DNA from: Orientallactaga sibirica
Lineage: Eukaryota; Chordata; Mammalia; Rodentia; Dipodidae
DNA length: 64,000 nucleotides
Assembly (NCBI GenBank): GCA_036365145.1
Contig: JAEOAD010002231.1
Span: 5,749,501 to 5,813,500 of the forward strand
Direction of reading: 5' to 3'
This document shows, piece after piece, positions 22,439 through 37,101 of this stretch. The position numbers and the translations under genes are program-made. Each line of letters starts with the position of its first letter. Position 1 is the first letter of the stretch. Below the pieces are notes generated by a model. It did no database searches and was not told the origin of the DNA. It was given only the letters and a program-made list of their open reading frames with translations.

Positions 22439-24799
22439 TGCACCAGTTAATTTCTTCTTGCTAGACAAAACACACAACCAGAAGGAGCTTTTGGAATGAA
22501 AAGGGTTAAATTTGTTCCACAGTTTCAGAGAGTAGATCCCATCATGATAGGGAAGGCATACCAGACTGAAATGGGAAGCTGTAATCACCTTGGCAGACAG
22601 GAAATAGAGCAAGAACTATACTTGGAGATGGACTATAAAACCTCAATGCCCACCTTCATGACCCAGTTCCTACATAAAGGCTATATCTCTTAAAGGTTCC
22701 ACAACCTTCCTGAATAGTACAACCAGCTAGAAATTATGTGTTCAAACACATGAGCCTATGGGGGATGTATTTTTCACTCAAACCTTCACATTATTCTATT
22801 GACCCCTCATAAGGTCTTTGGCAATCTCAGGATGCCAAATGTATTTATTCCACCTTCAAAAGTTCTCATAATATCTACCAGTGACAACACTATTCAAAAG
22901 TAAACTAAAGGCAGCCTCTTAACTGTAAGCCCTATAAAATCAAAACATATACATTCAACACACAATGGCATGGAATAAATATTCTCATTCCAAATGGGGT
23001 AGATGGGTTCTACTAAGGAAATATTGGATCAAAGCAAGACCAATACCCAACAGGGAAAATCCTATAGTTTCATGTCTGATATCTTGGACTTGTGATAGAA
23101 TCATAAGGCTGGGTAACTCTGTACCTCCAGCTGTGATGCTTCTGACCTTTATTCTAAGCAGAATCCATTCTGAGCCCACAGCTATCTTTGGCAAAGATCT
23201 TGCTTGTCATATCCAACATCCAGGATGTTCATTGAAACTTAGTGTTAACCTTCACAGATTTATGCAGTGGCCTCTGACTTGGACCCTATCTTATACTGCT
23301 TAGGCTCACCAGTTCTCTGGAACTGTGGTTAAATACTCTATAAACCCTTCCGTCCTGAATTTTTTCATGTCTCCAAAGCAGCACCTTGTGGACCACCAAA
23401 GTCTGCTACCATCTAGCAGTTAAGCCTGGCACCCATGTAACAGCTATATTAGCCTCTGTCTTCTAACCTCAGGGATCAGAGATCTCCTTTAGCATTCCTT
23501 CTTCAGGATTTTCCTTTCAAAATAGAATTGCACAAGGATTTTACCTTATAGAATCCTTCCTATTATCCTAGAAGAAAGAAGTATATTTCTATTAGTGGTG
23601 GAAATCACCTTAAAAATTACAGCCAAAGTGACTGTAGTCTCTGTATTCAAGACTTTAAACTTGTCAAATTCCACATTTTTCATATCTTTCTGCTCTGCAT
23701 TTTGCTCTCATTTACTGTAAATCTGAATAAGAGCATCTAAGAGATGCCATGTCACAGACTTGATACTGTCTGCCCCTTGAAATTTCTTCTGTCAAACACA
23801 TTATTCTATTACTTCTGAATTTAAATTCACTCAAGTTCCAGGAAAAGGACAAAATGCAGCTAGTTTCTTTCCTAGATTATTATGTAAAATGCTTTTGGTC
23901 CAGTTCCAAATAGAGTCTTTTTTCCCCTCTGAAATCTCATGGACCTGACCTCTATTGTCTTCATTATTCTAGGTCTTTTGGTCTTCCAAACTTGCATCAG
24001 ATTGGTTCCTTATTTCTGTGTACAGTACTCTAAGGTTTCTCTAGTACAGAGTTCCAAATTCTTCTACCTTTTTGCCACAATTTCCAAAAGCCTACAAACC
24101 ACATGATCAGGTTGATTGCAGCAGCAACCACACTTTGAGTACCAATCTTCTTCATCAGTTACTTTCTCATTGCTGGAAAAAAATATCTGATGAAAAGAAA
24201 CTTATGGAATGAATTTTTTTTAATTTTTATTATTTTTTATTTATTTTTGGGGAGAAACACAGAGAGAGACAGAGAGTGAGAGGGAGACAGATAGAGATGG
24301 GTGCGCCAGCAGTCTCTCAGCTGCTGTGAACGAAATCCAGATGTGTGTGCCACCCGCCCCTTGTGGTCAAGTGCGGTATTGCGCCCTTGCGTCCTTTGCA
24401 TCTGGCTAAACGTGGGACCTGGAGATTGGAACATCTGGAGATTGGAACCAGCGTTCTTAGGCTTAGAAGGCAGGCGCCTTAACCACTAAGCCATCTCTCC
24501 AGCCCTGGAATGAAAATTTTTTAACTTGGATAAGAGTTTGAGATGGTTGAACCCATCATGACAAGGAAGGCATTGGCTGGCTAAAGTGGGAAGCCATCAT
24601 CACCTTGGCAAACAGGAAGAAGTATGAGAACCTCATATAGTGCTGGACTATAAAACCTCAAGGTTCACTCTCAGTGATTTCCTCCAGCCATCTTACTTCT
24701 CCTAAAGTGTCCACAACCTTCCCAAACAACACTACCAGCTGGGAATTAAGTATCTAAACACATGAACCTATGGGGGTATTTTACATTCAAACCACTACA
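22439..24799 (-). mobile_element. MaLR provirus with both LTRs, minus strand
   Basis: Two related LTRs (22439-22790 and about 24145-24799) flank 1.35 kb of non-coding interior. Near-identical 5-bp flanks, ATATC (22434-22438) and ATGTC (24800-24804), look like an aged target duplication. A degraded tRNA-Leu-type binding site (minus-strand TGGTACTCAAAGTGTGG) lies next to the 5' LTR near 24118-24134. There is no open gag frame. A DIP SINE splits the 5' LTR. Confidence 0.75.
24214..24505 (-). repeat. DIP SINE, long subfamily, reversed, inside an LTR
   Basis: Reverse copy ending AAGCCATCTCTCCAGCCC. The body shares the AAGTGCGGTATTGCGCCCTT segment type with 1331-1604 and 54107-54389. Target duplication TGGAATGAA at 24205-24213 and 24506-24514. 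Confidence 0.9.
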
Positions 24800-24814
24800 A
24801 TGTCTGAGTTGTTT

Positions 24815-25005
24815 TATTTTCTTAACAAGCTCCTACTTTCTCAACTAACCTTGCTTGTCTTAATGTCTATTTGGTCTGATATTAGTGCAGCCAACCTGGT
24901 TCCTTTATGTACACTCATTTACTCTCAATTAATGTTTCATAGCATATCTTTTTCTCTTTTACTTTCAACATACCTATGTATTTGAGTTTAATATTTTGCA
25001 TGAGA
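24815..25005 (-). repeat. Old L1 ORF2 fragment
   Basis: The plus strand reads TTTGGTCTGATATTAGTGCA and the following bases resemble the reverse complement of the L1 endonuclease-reverse transcriptase linker. It is heavily diverged. Confidence 0.5.
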
Positions 25006-25239
25006 ATTTGAGACAAGATTTCATGTTACTTTCCTTCAACTTGAAAAATATCTTGGTATTTATTTAAAATGAATCTGTTTGAAAAAAATCTGTCTTGAGA
25101 ATTTCTTTAATTCAACTTTGTGTAGTATATTATATTTCTAGTATATGAGTTAATTTTTTAATCAAGTGCAAGGTTTAATTCAATGTAAATATTTTTGGCA
25201 CACAGATGGGTAAATGTTTAAAAATATTTCATAAAAAGA

Positions 25240-25520
25240 CTATAATTTTTCCATGTAATTGCCTTAGCACCTTTGTCAAAAATCAATGGTTCATATTATG
25301 GAAGTCTATTTTTGGGTTCTTGGTTCTGTTTCATTGATCTTTGTCTGTACCAAATCCCCGGTTTTGATTACTGCCACAAGACTACATCTTATGAAAGTGT
25401 GATCTCACTCTTGTTTGCAGTTATTTTTACCATTCTGTTTTTGTCTTTTCATGTAAGTTTTAGAATGAGTCTTTATCTACAAAGAAATTCTGAATTCATT
25501 GTAATTGCATGACAATCAAT
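25240..25520 (-). repeat. Old L1 ORF2 fragment
   Basis: CACCTTTGTCAAAAATCAAT followed by TTCATTGATCTTTGTCTGTA is the typical reverse-strand signature of the L1 ORF2 3' half. It is diverged, with no frame left. Confidence 0.6.
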
Positions 25521-25788
25521 GGCAGACTGTTTACAAAATGGTGATCCAAAGAAACTATAAAGGAGCTGAATACTGCTAATGCATTGTATGACTGGTGTGT
25601 TTGTGCTGTCATTGGTACAAAGAAACCTACCAACCAAACAGTCATATGAAAGAATGATGTACTCAGTCAAGTATTGTCCTAGTATTGATAATAGATAATT
25701 GTGCCCCTGTCTTGTATATGACCCATACTGCACTTTTTCTAGTTATTGTTATTTCTATATTCCTTCTATTTATATAAAACAACCCTTC

Positions 25789-25870
25789 TGGGCTGTGATT
25801 GTAGCTCAGGGGTAGTGTACTTTATATGCAGCCCAAGTCCTTGAGTTCAATTCCCAGCACCTTCATATAT
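25789..25870 (+). repeat. ID element (tRNA-derived SINE)
   Basis: GGGCTGTGATTGTAGCTCAG contains an A-box-like segment and GAGTTCAATTCCCAGCACC a B box. It lacks the DIP body and is a SINE, not a functional tRNA gene. Confidence 0.75.
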
Positions 25871-26364
25871 CTTGATTATTAAACAGACTACAGGAAGTGA
25901 TTGTTAATTTCCTAATAGTCTTATTAGCACTGCTATGTGAAAAGGTAAATGAAATTCTTTCTTCAAAAGAGGTAAAACATCATTGCATGGTGAGAAAACA
26001 AAATTAGAACATCTATGGCTATAATTATTAATTTTGACTGATAGATGATTTAGGGAAAAATGCTAAGGACTGTGACTGTGAAGCTAGTCTTCTAAGCAGC
26101 TTCCTATCCTTATCTCCAAAGTAAGGTGGATGAGATTCTAATATATATTTATGTATTATAAAGTATGCAAATTTATATATACACATATATATATATACCA
26201 TGTATAATGAAAGGCCCACTTAATGATGAGAAAAATATTTGTTCTTTAAAATGATCTGGAAATCTTTACATGGGTTGTTACTCAAACAAGCAAGTATCCA
26301 TGGTATTTCTTATTATAATTCATACTCTTTCATTTATGGGAGGTATGCCCAAATCATATATATT

Positions 26365-27075
26365 TACATATATATATATAGTTGTTACATGTTATACTTT
26401 TATCACCTCACTCTGACTACTATTACCCTAGGGGCACTCCTTAGTTGGGCTATGGGATTCATTGTGAAGTCGTGAAGGCCTCAGTCAGTCCCTATATGGG
26501 GGAAGCAGTGGTACCATGAGTCATGGTATTCCTACCTACTCTGTGGTTCTTACAATCATTTTGCCCCCTCTTCTGCAACATTCCCTGAGCCATAGAAGAC
26601 CTTTTGGCAATCTGATTTAGTGTTCAGTTCTTTGTAGCCGCTGGACTTCTGCTTTGATAGGCTTTGATTGATCACCATGCTTGTGACCATCAACGTGGGT
26701 CTGGTTGTCAGGCTACCAGTAAGAGCTATATATATATGTATATATATAGGTTTTTCGAGGTAGGGTCTCACTCTAGCCCAGGTTGACCTGGAATTCACTA
26801 TGTAGTCTTAGGGTGGCCATAAACTCACAGTGATCCTCCTACCTCTGCCTCCTGAATGCTGGGATTAAAAGCATGTGCCACTAAAAGCAGGAAGAGCCAT
26901 ATTAATAACATCTCTTCCTATGCAATTTCTCCTGGGCCCTGGCAGATGTGGTAGAGGTGGCTTGTCTCATGGTAGAAAGCCATCTATCTTCTTGTCTTAT
27001 TGATAGATCTAAGCTCTCCTCCATTTTCTCTGCCATCTGTAAAATAGATTCTCCAACGAAGCATGATATTCTCAA
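26365..27075 (-). mobile_element. L1 3'-UTR fragment, minus strand
   Basis: Shares the block TTCCCTGAGCCAT, the TTCTGCTTT segment and TAAAATAGATTCTCCAACGA with the L1 3' UTRs near 5.4, 11.1 and 48.9 kb. A B1 SINE (26740-26888) interrupts it. Confidence 0.75.
26740..26888 (-). repeat. B1 SINE, reversed, inside L1
   Basis: TCGAGGTAGGGTCTCACTCT, GTTGACCTGGAATTCACTAT and AATGCTGGGATTAAAAGCAT. A TA-rich run (26728-26748) replaces the usual poly(T). Confidence 0.85.
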
Positions 27076-27139
27076 AAACTTTTACCTCCTTCTCTAAACA
27101 AAATAAAATTGTGGTATATTGAATATATTTTTATTTATA

Positions 27140-27629
27140 ATCTGTCACTGTGACTGCTACCTCAGTTGGTTAGCTTTTTGTGCTAATAGGAAGTGTTCAG
27201 TCTCCCTGAGGAGAGATCAGCCAATTGCACCTCACCAGGGCACAAGCTGAAGCCATAGAGTTATTGGGGAAATAAGCAAGAATGCTGCTTTCTCAGTGAA
27301 CCAGGTATCAGCAAAAGGGTAAAGGAGATAGACACAGAGAACACTCAACTCCTCCTAAATCAGATATCCAGAGGCACAGAGACTCCCAAGACCTCGTCAC
27401 TGAAATAGACCTAAAATCAACCCATCATGGCTCAGGGAAATTCATGGAAGATTGTTAGAGCCATAAATTGGGTCATTATGCAGAGACATTGCATCTTCCC
27501 CATAACTGATGGCATCCCCCACAATGAAAGACCCATAATCCCCATGGGGGGAGGACAGGGAGAAGGCTAATGATGGTACCATCATGGCTGTATACACACT
27601 ATATACATAACTAATAGATTTTTTTTTTT
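27140..27629 (+). mobile_element. L1 3' end, plus strand
   Basis: Sense-oriented L1 3'-UTR sequence: CTGAGGAGAGATCAGCC, GCTCAGGGAAATTCATGGAA, ATAACTGATGGCATCC and CATGGGGGGAGGACAGGG. It closes at an A/T-rich tail. It is truncated, with no coding part. Confidence 0.7.
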
Positions 27630-27645
27630 AAAAAAAGAAAGTGGT

Positions 27646-27924
27646 GACTTCTTACATTGCAACTGCCCAGACAGAAATTGGCCTAGATATCCATGACCTT
27701 GCAGTGCTTAGCAAATACTATCACAAGACCCTCAAAATAGAAGAAAAAGATGATGACATCAAATTAAAAGAAAGACTAATGGAGAGAGGGAGGGGATATG
27801 ATGGAGATTGGTGTTCTAAAGTGGAATGGGGGAAAGGGAGGGAAATATCATGTTTTTTTGTATGTAAGTATAGAAGGTGTCAATAAAAAATTAATAATTA
27901 AAAAAAAGAACTGGGATATATATT
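27646..27924 (+). mobile_element. 5'-truncated L1 insertion, plus strand
   Basis: 279 bp from a short ORF2 end (CACAAGACCCTCAAAATAGA) through the GGAGGGGATATGATGG 3' UTR to an A-rich tail after AATAAAAAATTAATAATTAA. Perfect 16-bp target duplications AAAAAAAGAAAGTGGT lie at 27630-27645 and 27925-27940, so the insertion is comparatively recent. Confidence 0.9.
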
Positions 27925-27999
27925 AAAAAAAGAAAGTGGTCAGTCTCACATGAGATGATTGACTTCTTTTGTTTTCATTATGTCAGCCATAGGACTGTC

Positions 28000-29080
28000 T
28001 TTTCCCTTTGAAGAAGTATAACATTGGTAAGAAAGAAAATGGAGCAGTAGATATCTTACAGCAAAGTTTATTTCACTTTGAAGTATAATTTAAAGCATAC
28101 ATATATTGATAAGAAGTTATTATTACCTGCTGTTTTTCAAGATAAAGATTTTTAAAGGCAAATGCCATAAAACCTGTATTATTTTTATACACTTATTCTG
28201 TTTTATTTTGCTTCATAGCAATTACTTTGTTTTATCGTTATTGTCATAGCATCTCAGGTGACATCTGCATGTAGTTAGTACCCCTTACATGTCTGGTATG
28301 TGGATTATTGACTGAATAGAGGCAAGTCTTAAAAATCTTCTATTTTTAAATTTTTGGTCAAGTCAACTTTAAACAAGTTATCATGAAAATATAGCTAAAC
28401 GCAAAATCAACTATTGTAAAAGTTTCTTTGTCTCAGACTTATTATCTGAGGTCTGATATTTAATATCTGCTCTCTTCCAAGTGCACATTTAATTAAGCAT
28501 TAGTGGTACTATCTCCACTTAAATACCAATATGATTTCAAAATGCCTCTTCATGGACATCAACATCTCCATTTAAGGACAATCTACTGGAATCAGTGAGC
28601 ACTAAAGGCTTTTATTCAAATCACATGTACAATATCTCAAAGATCTTATTAATCTTCATTTGAAAAGTTATCTTAAAAGGAGAGTTTAGGAGGAAATTCA
28701 CCTACACTGCATTACTCTGAAGAAATACATCTCTATTGAAAAGCTAGAGAAAAAAATTAACAGCATATTTTTTAATCATTGGATCCGAATTTGTACACAA
28801 CTTGTTCTTTCCCTGCCAATCACTGTATCAAAGAATTGCTTTAAATAAGATACCTTTATTTATAGTAAGTTTATCTTTATAGCTATTTTTTATTTCCAAC
28901 TGTTAATTTTGCTATCTTTACCATTATTTCAAATACTTTAGGTTGAACATTTACTATAGCTGACATTATCTAACTATCTTTGAATCTAGTAGTTATTTAA
29001 TGTAAGAACTGGAATTAAATGAACTTGTGCACATTATTCCTTATGTGTGTATTTTAATAAACACTTATTGCCTTTTAAAT
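28000..29080. other. Intron sequence without recognisable feature
   Basis: Unique-looking AT-rich DNA between the young L1 3' end and a DIP copy. No open frame. Confidence 0.6.
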
Positions 29081-29081
29081 T

Positions 29082-29275
29082 TTTTTTAAATTATTTATTT
29101 ATTTATTTATTTATTTGAGAGAAAGAGAGCACACCAGGGCCTCTAGCCACTGCAAACAAATTCCAGACCCATCACCACTTTGTGTGTCTGGGTGTATGTG
29201 GGTACTAGGTAATCGAACTTGGGTCCCTTTGCTTTGCCAACAAGTGCCTTAACCACCAAGCCACTTCTCTGGCCC
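29082..29275 (-). repeat. DIP SINE, reversed
   Basis: TTATTTATTTATTTATTTGA tail complement, GGGTACTAGGTAATCGAAC, ending AAGCCACTTCTCTGGCC. Confidence 0.85.
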
Positions 29276-29989
29276 TGTTTATTGACTTTTAAATTCATTA
29301 AGTAATATGCATAGTTAAATTATTACCTCATCTTTTTTTGTTTGAAACTTATGGAAAATAAAATTTATCTAGGAAATACAACTTAAAGAAAGGTTACATA
29401 CATATCATGAATAATCATGAATCATCAGCAGCTATTGTTAACTAATCTTTAGTTTGCAGCAAGTAGCCCAGGGACATTTTATATGTGTGATTTACAGTCT
29501 AGAACATCTTCTACTGTGGCCAAAAATAAATTAGAAACCAGTAAAATGTGTACAATTGAGGAAATATTGATACCTCCACACTTCATTACAAAACTTTGAA
29601 TGTGTAGAAACACCTCAGGGTCCAGAAACACATTGAGAAAACTATCACAGATGTTAGAATTCCACTTATTTGATCAAAATAGAAGATCAATAAGGATTTT
29701 CCACTTTTTGAAGATCTATGACAATTTGTTCAATTTCTTAAAATCTTATTTTCTATAAAATGGAGAAAATAGTTTCATTTCTGATTATGTTATTCTGGAC
29801 TTTTAATGTATATACTATACAAAACTAAATGCCTTGTGTTTAGCACTCAATTATTGACAGGGTTATCTTCTTCAGCATAGGAGCTAAATTTGGAACAATC
29901 TTCTATTGCAATGTGCATTATAGTTCCTTTGTTTGATTCCCTCTGCTTTCCTAACCTAAACTGCCATTTTAATAATTTGGGGGGTATTT

Positions 29990-30745
29990 TTCTATTTTAA
30001 GATTGATTAAGGTATAATTCAAATATAAATATTATATTTATATACCCATGATTTATACATTTTGATGAGTTTAGGCAAATATATACAAATTGTTGATACA
30101 GTCACCACAACCAATATACTAAATATATTCATCACCTTTAAGAATGTCAATGTGTTTACATGTGTTCACATATGTGTGGGTACACGTGTACAAACACACA
30201 CATGTGTGCACATGCATATGAAGGCCAGAAGTTAAGGTCATGAGTCTCCCTTAGATTTTTCTACTTTATTGATTGAGAAAGGGTCTCTCTCTTGAACCCA
30301 GGGCTCACCATTCTGGCTAGTGTTGGTAGCCAACTTGCCCTGGGGATCCCGTGTCTCCATCTTCCAAGCACGGAGATTCCAGTCAGATGGCAATGCTCTT
30401 TTGGCATTTATGAGAATGCTGGCCCCACTAATTGCAAAGCAGGTACTTTTCCAACTGAGCCACTGTCCCTGCTTTTATTTTCTTTTTAAAGTAAGAAATC
30501 ATGAGATCTACCTTATTAACACATTTTAGAAGCACTTGGTGACTGTAGGAACTATGCTGTACAGTAAAACACCAGAATATTTTAAACTATGCTTGAAAAC
30601 CTGAAACTTGAAAACTGTTATACCCACTAATCCCTCATTTCCTTTTCCCTCTGGCCTATCACAATCACCATTCTAGTCTCTACTTCTGTGAGTTTTGCTA
30701 TTTTTAGATGTTTCATATATGTGGAATCCTACAGATAAATGAAAT
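29990..30745 (-). repeat. Old L1/HAL1-like 3' fragment, split by a B3
   Basis: AAGGTATAATTCAAATA, then GTCACCACAACCAATATAC on the left and GTAGGAACTATGCTGTACAG and TTAGATGTTTCATATATG on the right fit old L1 3' sequence in reverse. The B3-like SINE at 30170-30480 lies between the halves. Confidence 0.5.
30170..30480 (-). repeat. B3-like SINE, reversed
   Basis: GT/CA-rich start, GAAGGCCAGAAGTTAAGGTC, AAAGGGTCTCTCTCTTGAAC, GGGGATCCCGTGTCTCCATC, ending CCAACTGAGCCACTGTCCC. Confidence 0.7.
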
Positions 30746-31032
30746 AAGCCAATAGCAAGACAACTATGAACTTTACATATGAAGTTCATATTTGCCCACT
30801 AGTTACCACACATACTGAACTAGGAATATGCCTTTAGGTAAATTATGACTAAAGCTAATATTGAGAATAATTTATAATTGCTAACATCTTTATTTAAAAA
30901 TCTAATTCTGACCAATAATTTCATAAATAGTAAGAAACAAATTGATGTATTATCTTTGTTTTGAAATATCTATTCTTGAGGTCAAAAATTTTAATCCTAA
31001 GTAATAATTTTTATTAAACAAGTATAATCTTT

Positions 31033-31185
31033 TTTTCCTGGTTTTTCAAGGTAGAGTCTCACTCTTGCACAGGCTAGACTCCCACTGTGTAGTCTCAGGG
31101 TGGCCTCAAACTCATGGCACTCCTCTTACTTCTGTGTCCCAAGTGCTGAGATTGAAGGCATGCTCTACCATGCCTAACTTAGAAT
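31033..31185 (-). repeat. B1 SINE, reversed
   Basis: GGTTTTTCAAGGTAGAGTCT, GTAGTCTCAGGGTGGCCTCA and AGTGCTGAGATTGAAGGCA. TATAATCTTT is repeated at 31023-31032 and 31186-31195. Confidence 0.85.
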
Positions 31186-31797
31186 TATAATCTTTGAAAA
31201 ATATCAAAGAATATATGAAAAACACAAAATGGACAATAGTAAAAATGAAACAATTTAAATGTTATGTTCAATTGATAGAAATGTAAATTTAGTTAAATAT
31301 ATATATATATATACTATTTATTATTCTAATCACTATAAAAATATGGTATATTTTATCCAATTTAAAACTAAACCTCTTTTTATGAGATATATAATTACTA
31401 TCTTAGCCGAGGGAGTAAATGAAGGTTCTTACCATATGAAAAGAAGTCCTAATTTCCTATGAAGTTAAACTGCAATAGTTATATATAAGTGTCCACTTGC
31501 AGTCTCAAGTATATTTTGCATTACAACTATGTTATACACAGTTACATAATAAACACCATGAAGTTTTCCATGATGCAGGAAGAATTGAACTTTGTGAATA
31601 ATACAAAAGCATAGCCTCAGTCAAGCTTGAATTACCCATTCTCATCTGATTTATGAAATGCTCTTGCTGCTTTTAAATGGGTATATTGACCATATTTTAC
31701 ACATGTTCTCCATTGTTGCCATTCATAGGTATTATCTGTGGTAGCTCACCAAAATTTTCTATTAAAAAGTTAAAACATGAAAGCAATGGCAATTTGG

Positions 31798-31882
31798 GGC
31801 TGGGGATATTATTGCTCAGTGGTTAGCATTTCTCTAGATTTGGTGGGGTTCCCAGGTTTGATTCCAAGCACTAACAAAAATG
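31798..31882 (+). repeat. ID element (tRNA-derived SINE)
   Basis: GGGGCTGGGGATATTATTGC with CTCAGTGGTTAGC and CCAGGTTTGATTCCAAGCAC. It ends in an A-rich stretch and sits about 0.4 kb upstream of TACR3 exon 2. Confidence 0.75.
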
Positions 31883-32220
31883 AAAGAAAAGAATTTGTGA
31901 GGTGTTGAATGAGCATTTTCAAGCATTTATTACATTCAATTCTGCAGAGATGTATGAAGTCAGATAATGTGCTAGGCAAAGCTCCAAATAAAATTTTCAT
32001 TCACATTGTTCCTGGTGATCATTACTGAACCCCTAAAAAGTTTGTGTTCTCATTTCTGTTTCGGAAATAATGAGACGGAGATTCAAATGGTTATTCTGCA
32101 AATTCTTACAAGATTGACAGTATTTATCTGTGCAGCCTCTGTAGATAAAACTTCCTGTTAAGATGTTTACTGGAAGACCAATCTTAAACACCAACATTCT
32201 ACTGAAAAGTGCAGAACTGA

Positions 32221-34278
<2,058 letters not shown>

Positions 34279-35093
34279 TAGAATTGCACCTACCAATGGT
34301 ACAAATCACAGCACATCAGGGAGGGAAGAAAGAACGTCCTCACAGCATTTTAATATGACAGCATTTAATAGTCTATATCTACTATTTTGGCGATTTTTGT
34401 TTGACAAAACGTTTTCTTTCACATTGTCTTTTGTTGTTGCTGTCATTTTTCTGTAAACCACAGTCCCTTTATGATATCAAACCATCAGTCTGAGATAGGA
34501 TAGTTGCATCCTAACAGAGCTGGGTTGTTTTGTTGTTGTTTTATTTTAAACTGCCTTTTGCAGAGTATTCTCAATCATTTCACCTGAAACTTTCGAGATT
34601 TCAGTTTAAATGGAATCCCAGATGGCTTTTATTTCTGTAATTCTAGCTGCATTTTACCTCGATTGAATAGAGTGCCTTTGATGTACTCTGTAATCTGCTC
34701 AAGGCCTCTTTTAGCCCTAAAGTGAGATCACTCCTAGAAACTTGAAAAGTGCTATAATTCCCTCTCTACCTCTTTCTACCCCCTTCCTTATTTCCTTTCC
34801 TCCTTCTTCCTCATCCCATCTTCTTCCACCTATTCTATTCTTTTCTTTCATTAGCTACTATGTATAATTGACTAAGGAACAAGAATTTCATAAGTGATAT
34901 TCTGCAATTCATTTTATGACATGAAAAAGCCTATTTCTGACTCACTCAGATTAAATAAGACAATCTTTAAAAAATTAGACAATATGAACATTCCACTCAA
35001 CTTATTTTCATGACAATGATGTAGCTAGCATTATGTGACCTTATCAGAAAAATTTTTTCCTTCATAAATGTGAGAAATTAAAAGTTTTCACCA

Positions 35094-35301
35094 GGCTAGA
35101 GAGATGGCTTAATAGTTAAGGCATTTATCTGCAAAGCCAAAGGATCCCAGTTTGACTCTCTAGGACCCACCTAAGCCAGATGCACAAGGGGGCACATGCA
35201 TCTGGAGTTCGTTTGCAGTGGCTGGAGGCCCTGGCCTGCCCATTCTCTCTCTCTCTGCCTCTTTCTCTCTCTCAAATAAATAAACAAATACAATGTTAAA
35301 A
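35094..35301 (+). repeat. DIP SINE with clear target duplications
   Basis: GGCTAGAGAGATGGCTTAAT head and AAATAAATAAACAAATAC end. The 14-bp duplication AAAAGTTTTCACCA occurs at 35080-35093 and 35302-35315. Confidence 0.9.
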
Positions 35302-35635
35302 AAAAGTTTTCACCATCCTGATTTAATCTGTTGTCTCCACATGATATATTTCTAGCATATGTTGGTGAGGTTTTATCAAGGATGAGTAAGAATGTTCTTC
35401 AATGTGGATATATTGATAATTTACTAATTCATTAACTACTACCAAACACATGGATGATAGCTTGTTCACAATCTCCCTAGAATCTTACAACTTTCTGCAT
35501 GCATACATATATGTATCTGTATGAATTATATAGATGATTTCACTTTCTCTGTCTTTCAAAGAAACATGTGATTTTCTTTGTAACTTGGCCTTGATTTTCA
35601 AATACCATTTTTCATATTGAAAGATGTTCTTTTCT

Positions 35636-35740
35636 AGTGTCTGGGTATGGTTACTCATGCTTATAATCCCAACACTTGGGATACTGTATAAGAACAATCA
35701 CAAGTTTGAGGCCAGGCTGGGCTGCATAGTAAGGATTGTA
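35636..35740 (+). repeat. Old B1-like SINE
   Basis: TATGGTTACTCATGCTTATA, ATCCCAACACTTGGGA and GTTTGAGGCCAGGCTGGGCT. The 3' half is lost. Confidence 0.7.
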
Positions 35741-36678
35741 GGAATAACTTACTATGATTTGAGTGTACCATCATCGGAGTATAATTTGTGTAGGGTTCCA
35801 TGTATTTCATAATATTTTTGGGCTTTTTATTATCTGCTTAGTTTCCTGTCTAATTTCTTTATTATTAGTTTGGATTGCTGTCTTATTATTTTTTTCCTTG
35901 TTCACTCTTAGAAAAGTTAAAATGAGTCCAGTAATTATAGACTCATTCTTTTTGTCTTTATATACATATAATTTTTTCTAGAAATGAAAATTGAGTATTT
36001 ATTCTTTTATTTTTTTTAATGTGAAGCCCCAAAGAGAAGAAAAACAAGAGTTTTAAAAATTATAGGTGTGAGTAAAGCATTCCTTTAAACTTTCAAAGTA
36101 GAAATATCAACTCAAATTGGGTATATAACCCAACTCTTTCATAATATTTCAGAAAAGAAAAACACTCATAAGATCTGATCCATGTATCTTTCTCTCAGAC
36201 TTTCTTCTGAACTGAAGTAATGCAAATTGACATTCAGGTCACAGACAGCTCATAGTGTCATGTGTCCTTGGATATTTTTCAGTTATTTCAGTTATATTAT
36301 CAGTATCTGTTCAGTAATATTCATTTTACCTCAAATTATAAAGTATAAATAGCCCTTGGATTAATTTCTTCCTTTTGAAACATGGTTACTGATTTTTTTA
36401 AAAGACACAATAATTACACACATATGAGATAAAAGTATGATTTGAAGTACAGTTTCACTAGCAATCATATTTTCATACTTTTCATACAGTTGAAGATACA
36501 CGTCCTACCTTGGATGTGCCTTATAGTCATAGGCTGTTTCATAGGGAATACATCCTTGATAATACAAACTGGACTTGAGATAAAATACAAAAGTACTTTC
36601 TATAGCAATACAAAGTAAGCAAAACAATGAGGAAAATAATGTTGAGCCAAACTCTCACAAATAAGATTGACTGATGCT

Positions 36679-36908
36679 GGGCTGGAGGGATGGCTCAATG
36701 GTTAAGTAGTTGTCACTTGCCTGAGAAGCCTAATGACCCTGGTTTGATTCCCCAGTAGCCACAGTACCCAGGTGCATGCATCTGGAGTTCATTTGCAATA
36801 ACTAGAGGCCCTGGTGTGCTCATATTCATATTCTCTTTATGCCTTTCTTCACCCTCCTCCCCACTCCTTGCAAATAAATAAATAAAAATAAAAAGTTTTC
36901 TAAAAAAA
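36679..36908 (+). repeat. DIP SINE
   Basis: GGCTGGAGGGATGGCTCAAT head with a small TTGTCAC insertion. The flanks begin AAGATTGAC on both sides (36663, 36909). Confidence 0.85.
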
Positions 36909-36984
36909 AAGATTGACCAATGTTGATTGACTCCCAAATACACATGTTTACAGATAAGTACACCTGAAGAAGATTGAGTTAGCT

Positions 36985-37100
36985 AAGTGGGATGGTCCAT
37001 ACCTGTAACCTCAGCAAGACAGCAATTTCAGTGCCAGCCAGGTCTACAGTGAGTTCAATGCCAATAAGAGCTCAAAAGTGAGACTCTCAAAAAAGAAACT
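36985..37100 (+). repeat. Old B1-like SINE
   Basis: GTGGGATGGTCCATACCTGT, AACCTCAGCAAGACAGC, CAGCCAGGTCTACAGTGAGT and a CTCAAAAAAG end. Confidence 0.6.
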
Positions 37101-37101
37101 G

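Noticed and set aside
25789..25870. Possible tRNA gene
   Set aside because: A and B boxes are present, but the sequence has the ID SINE layout and no complete cloverleaf was seen.
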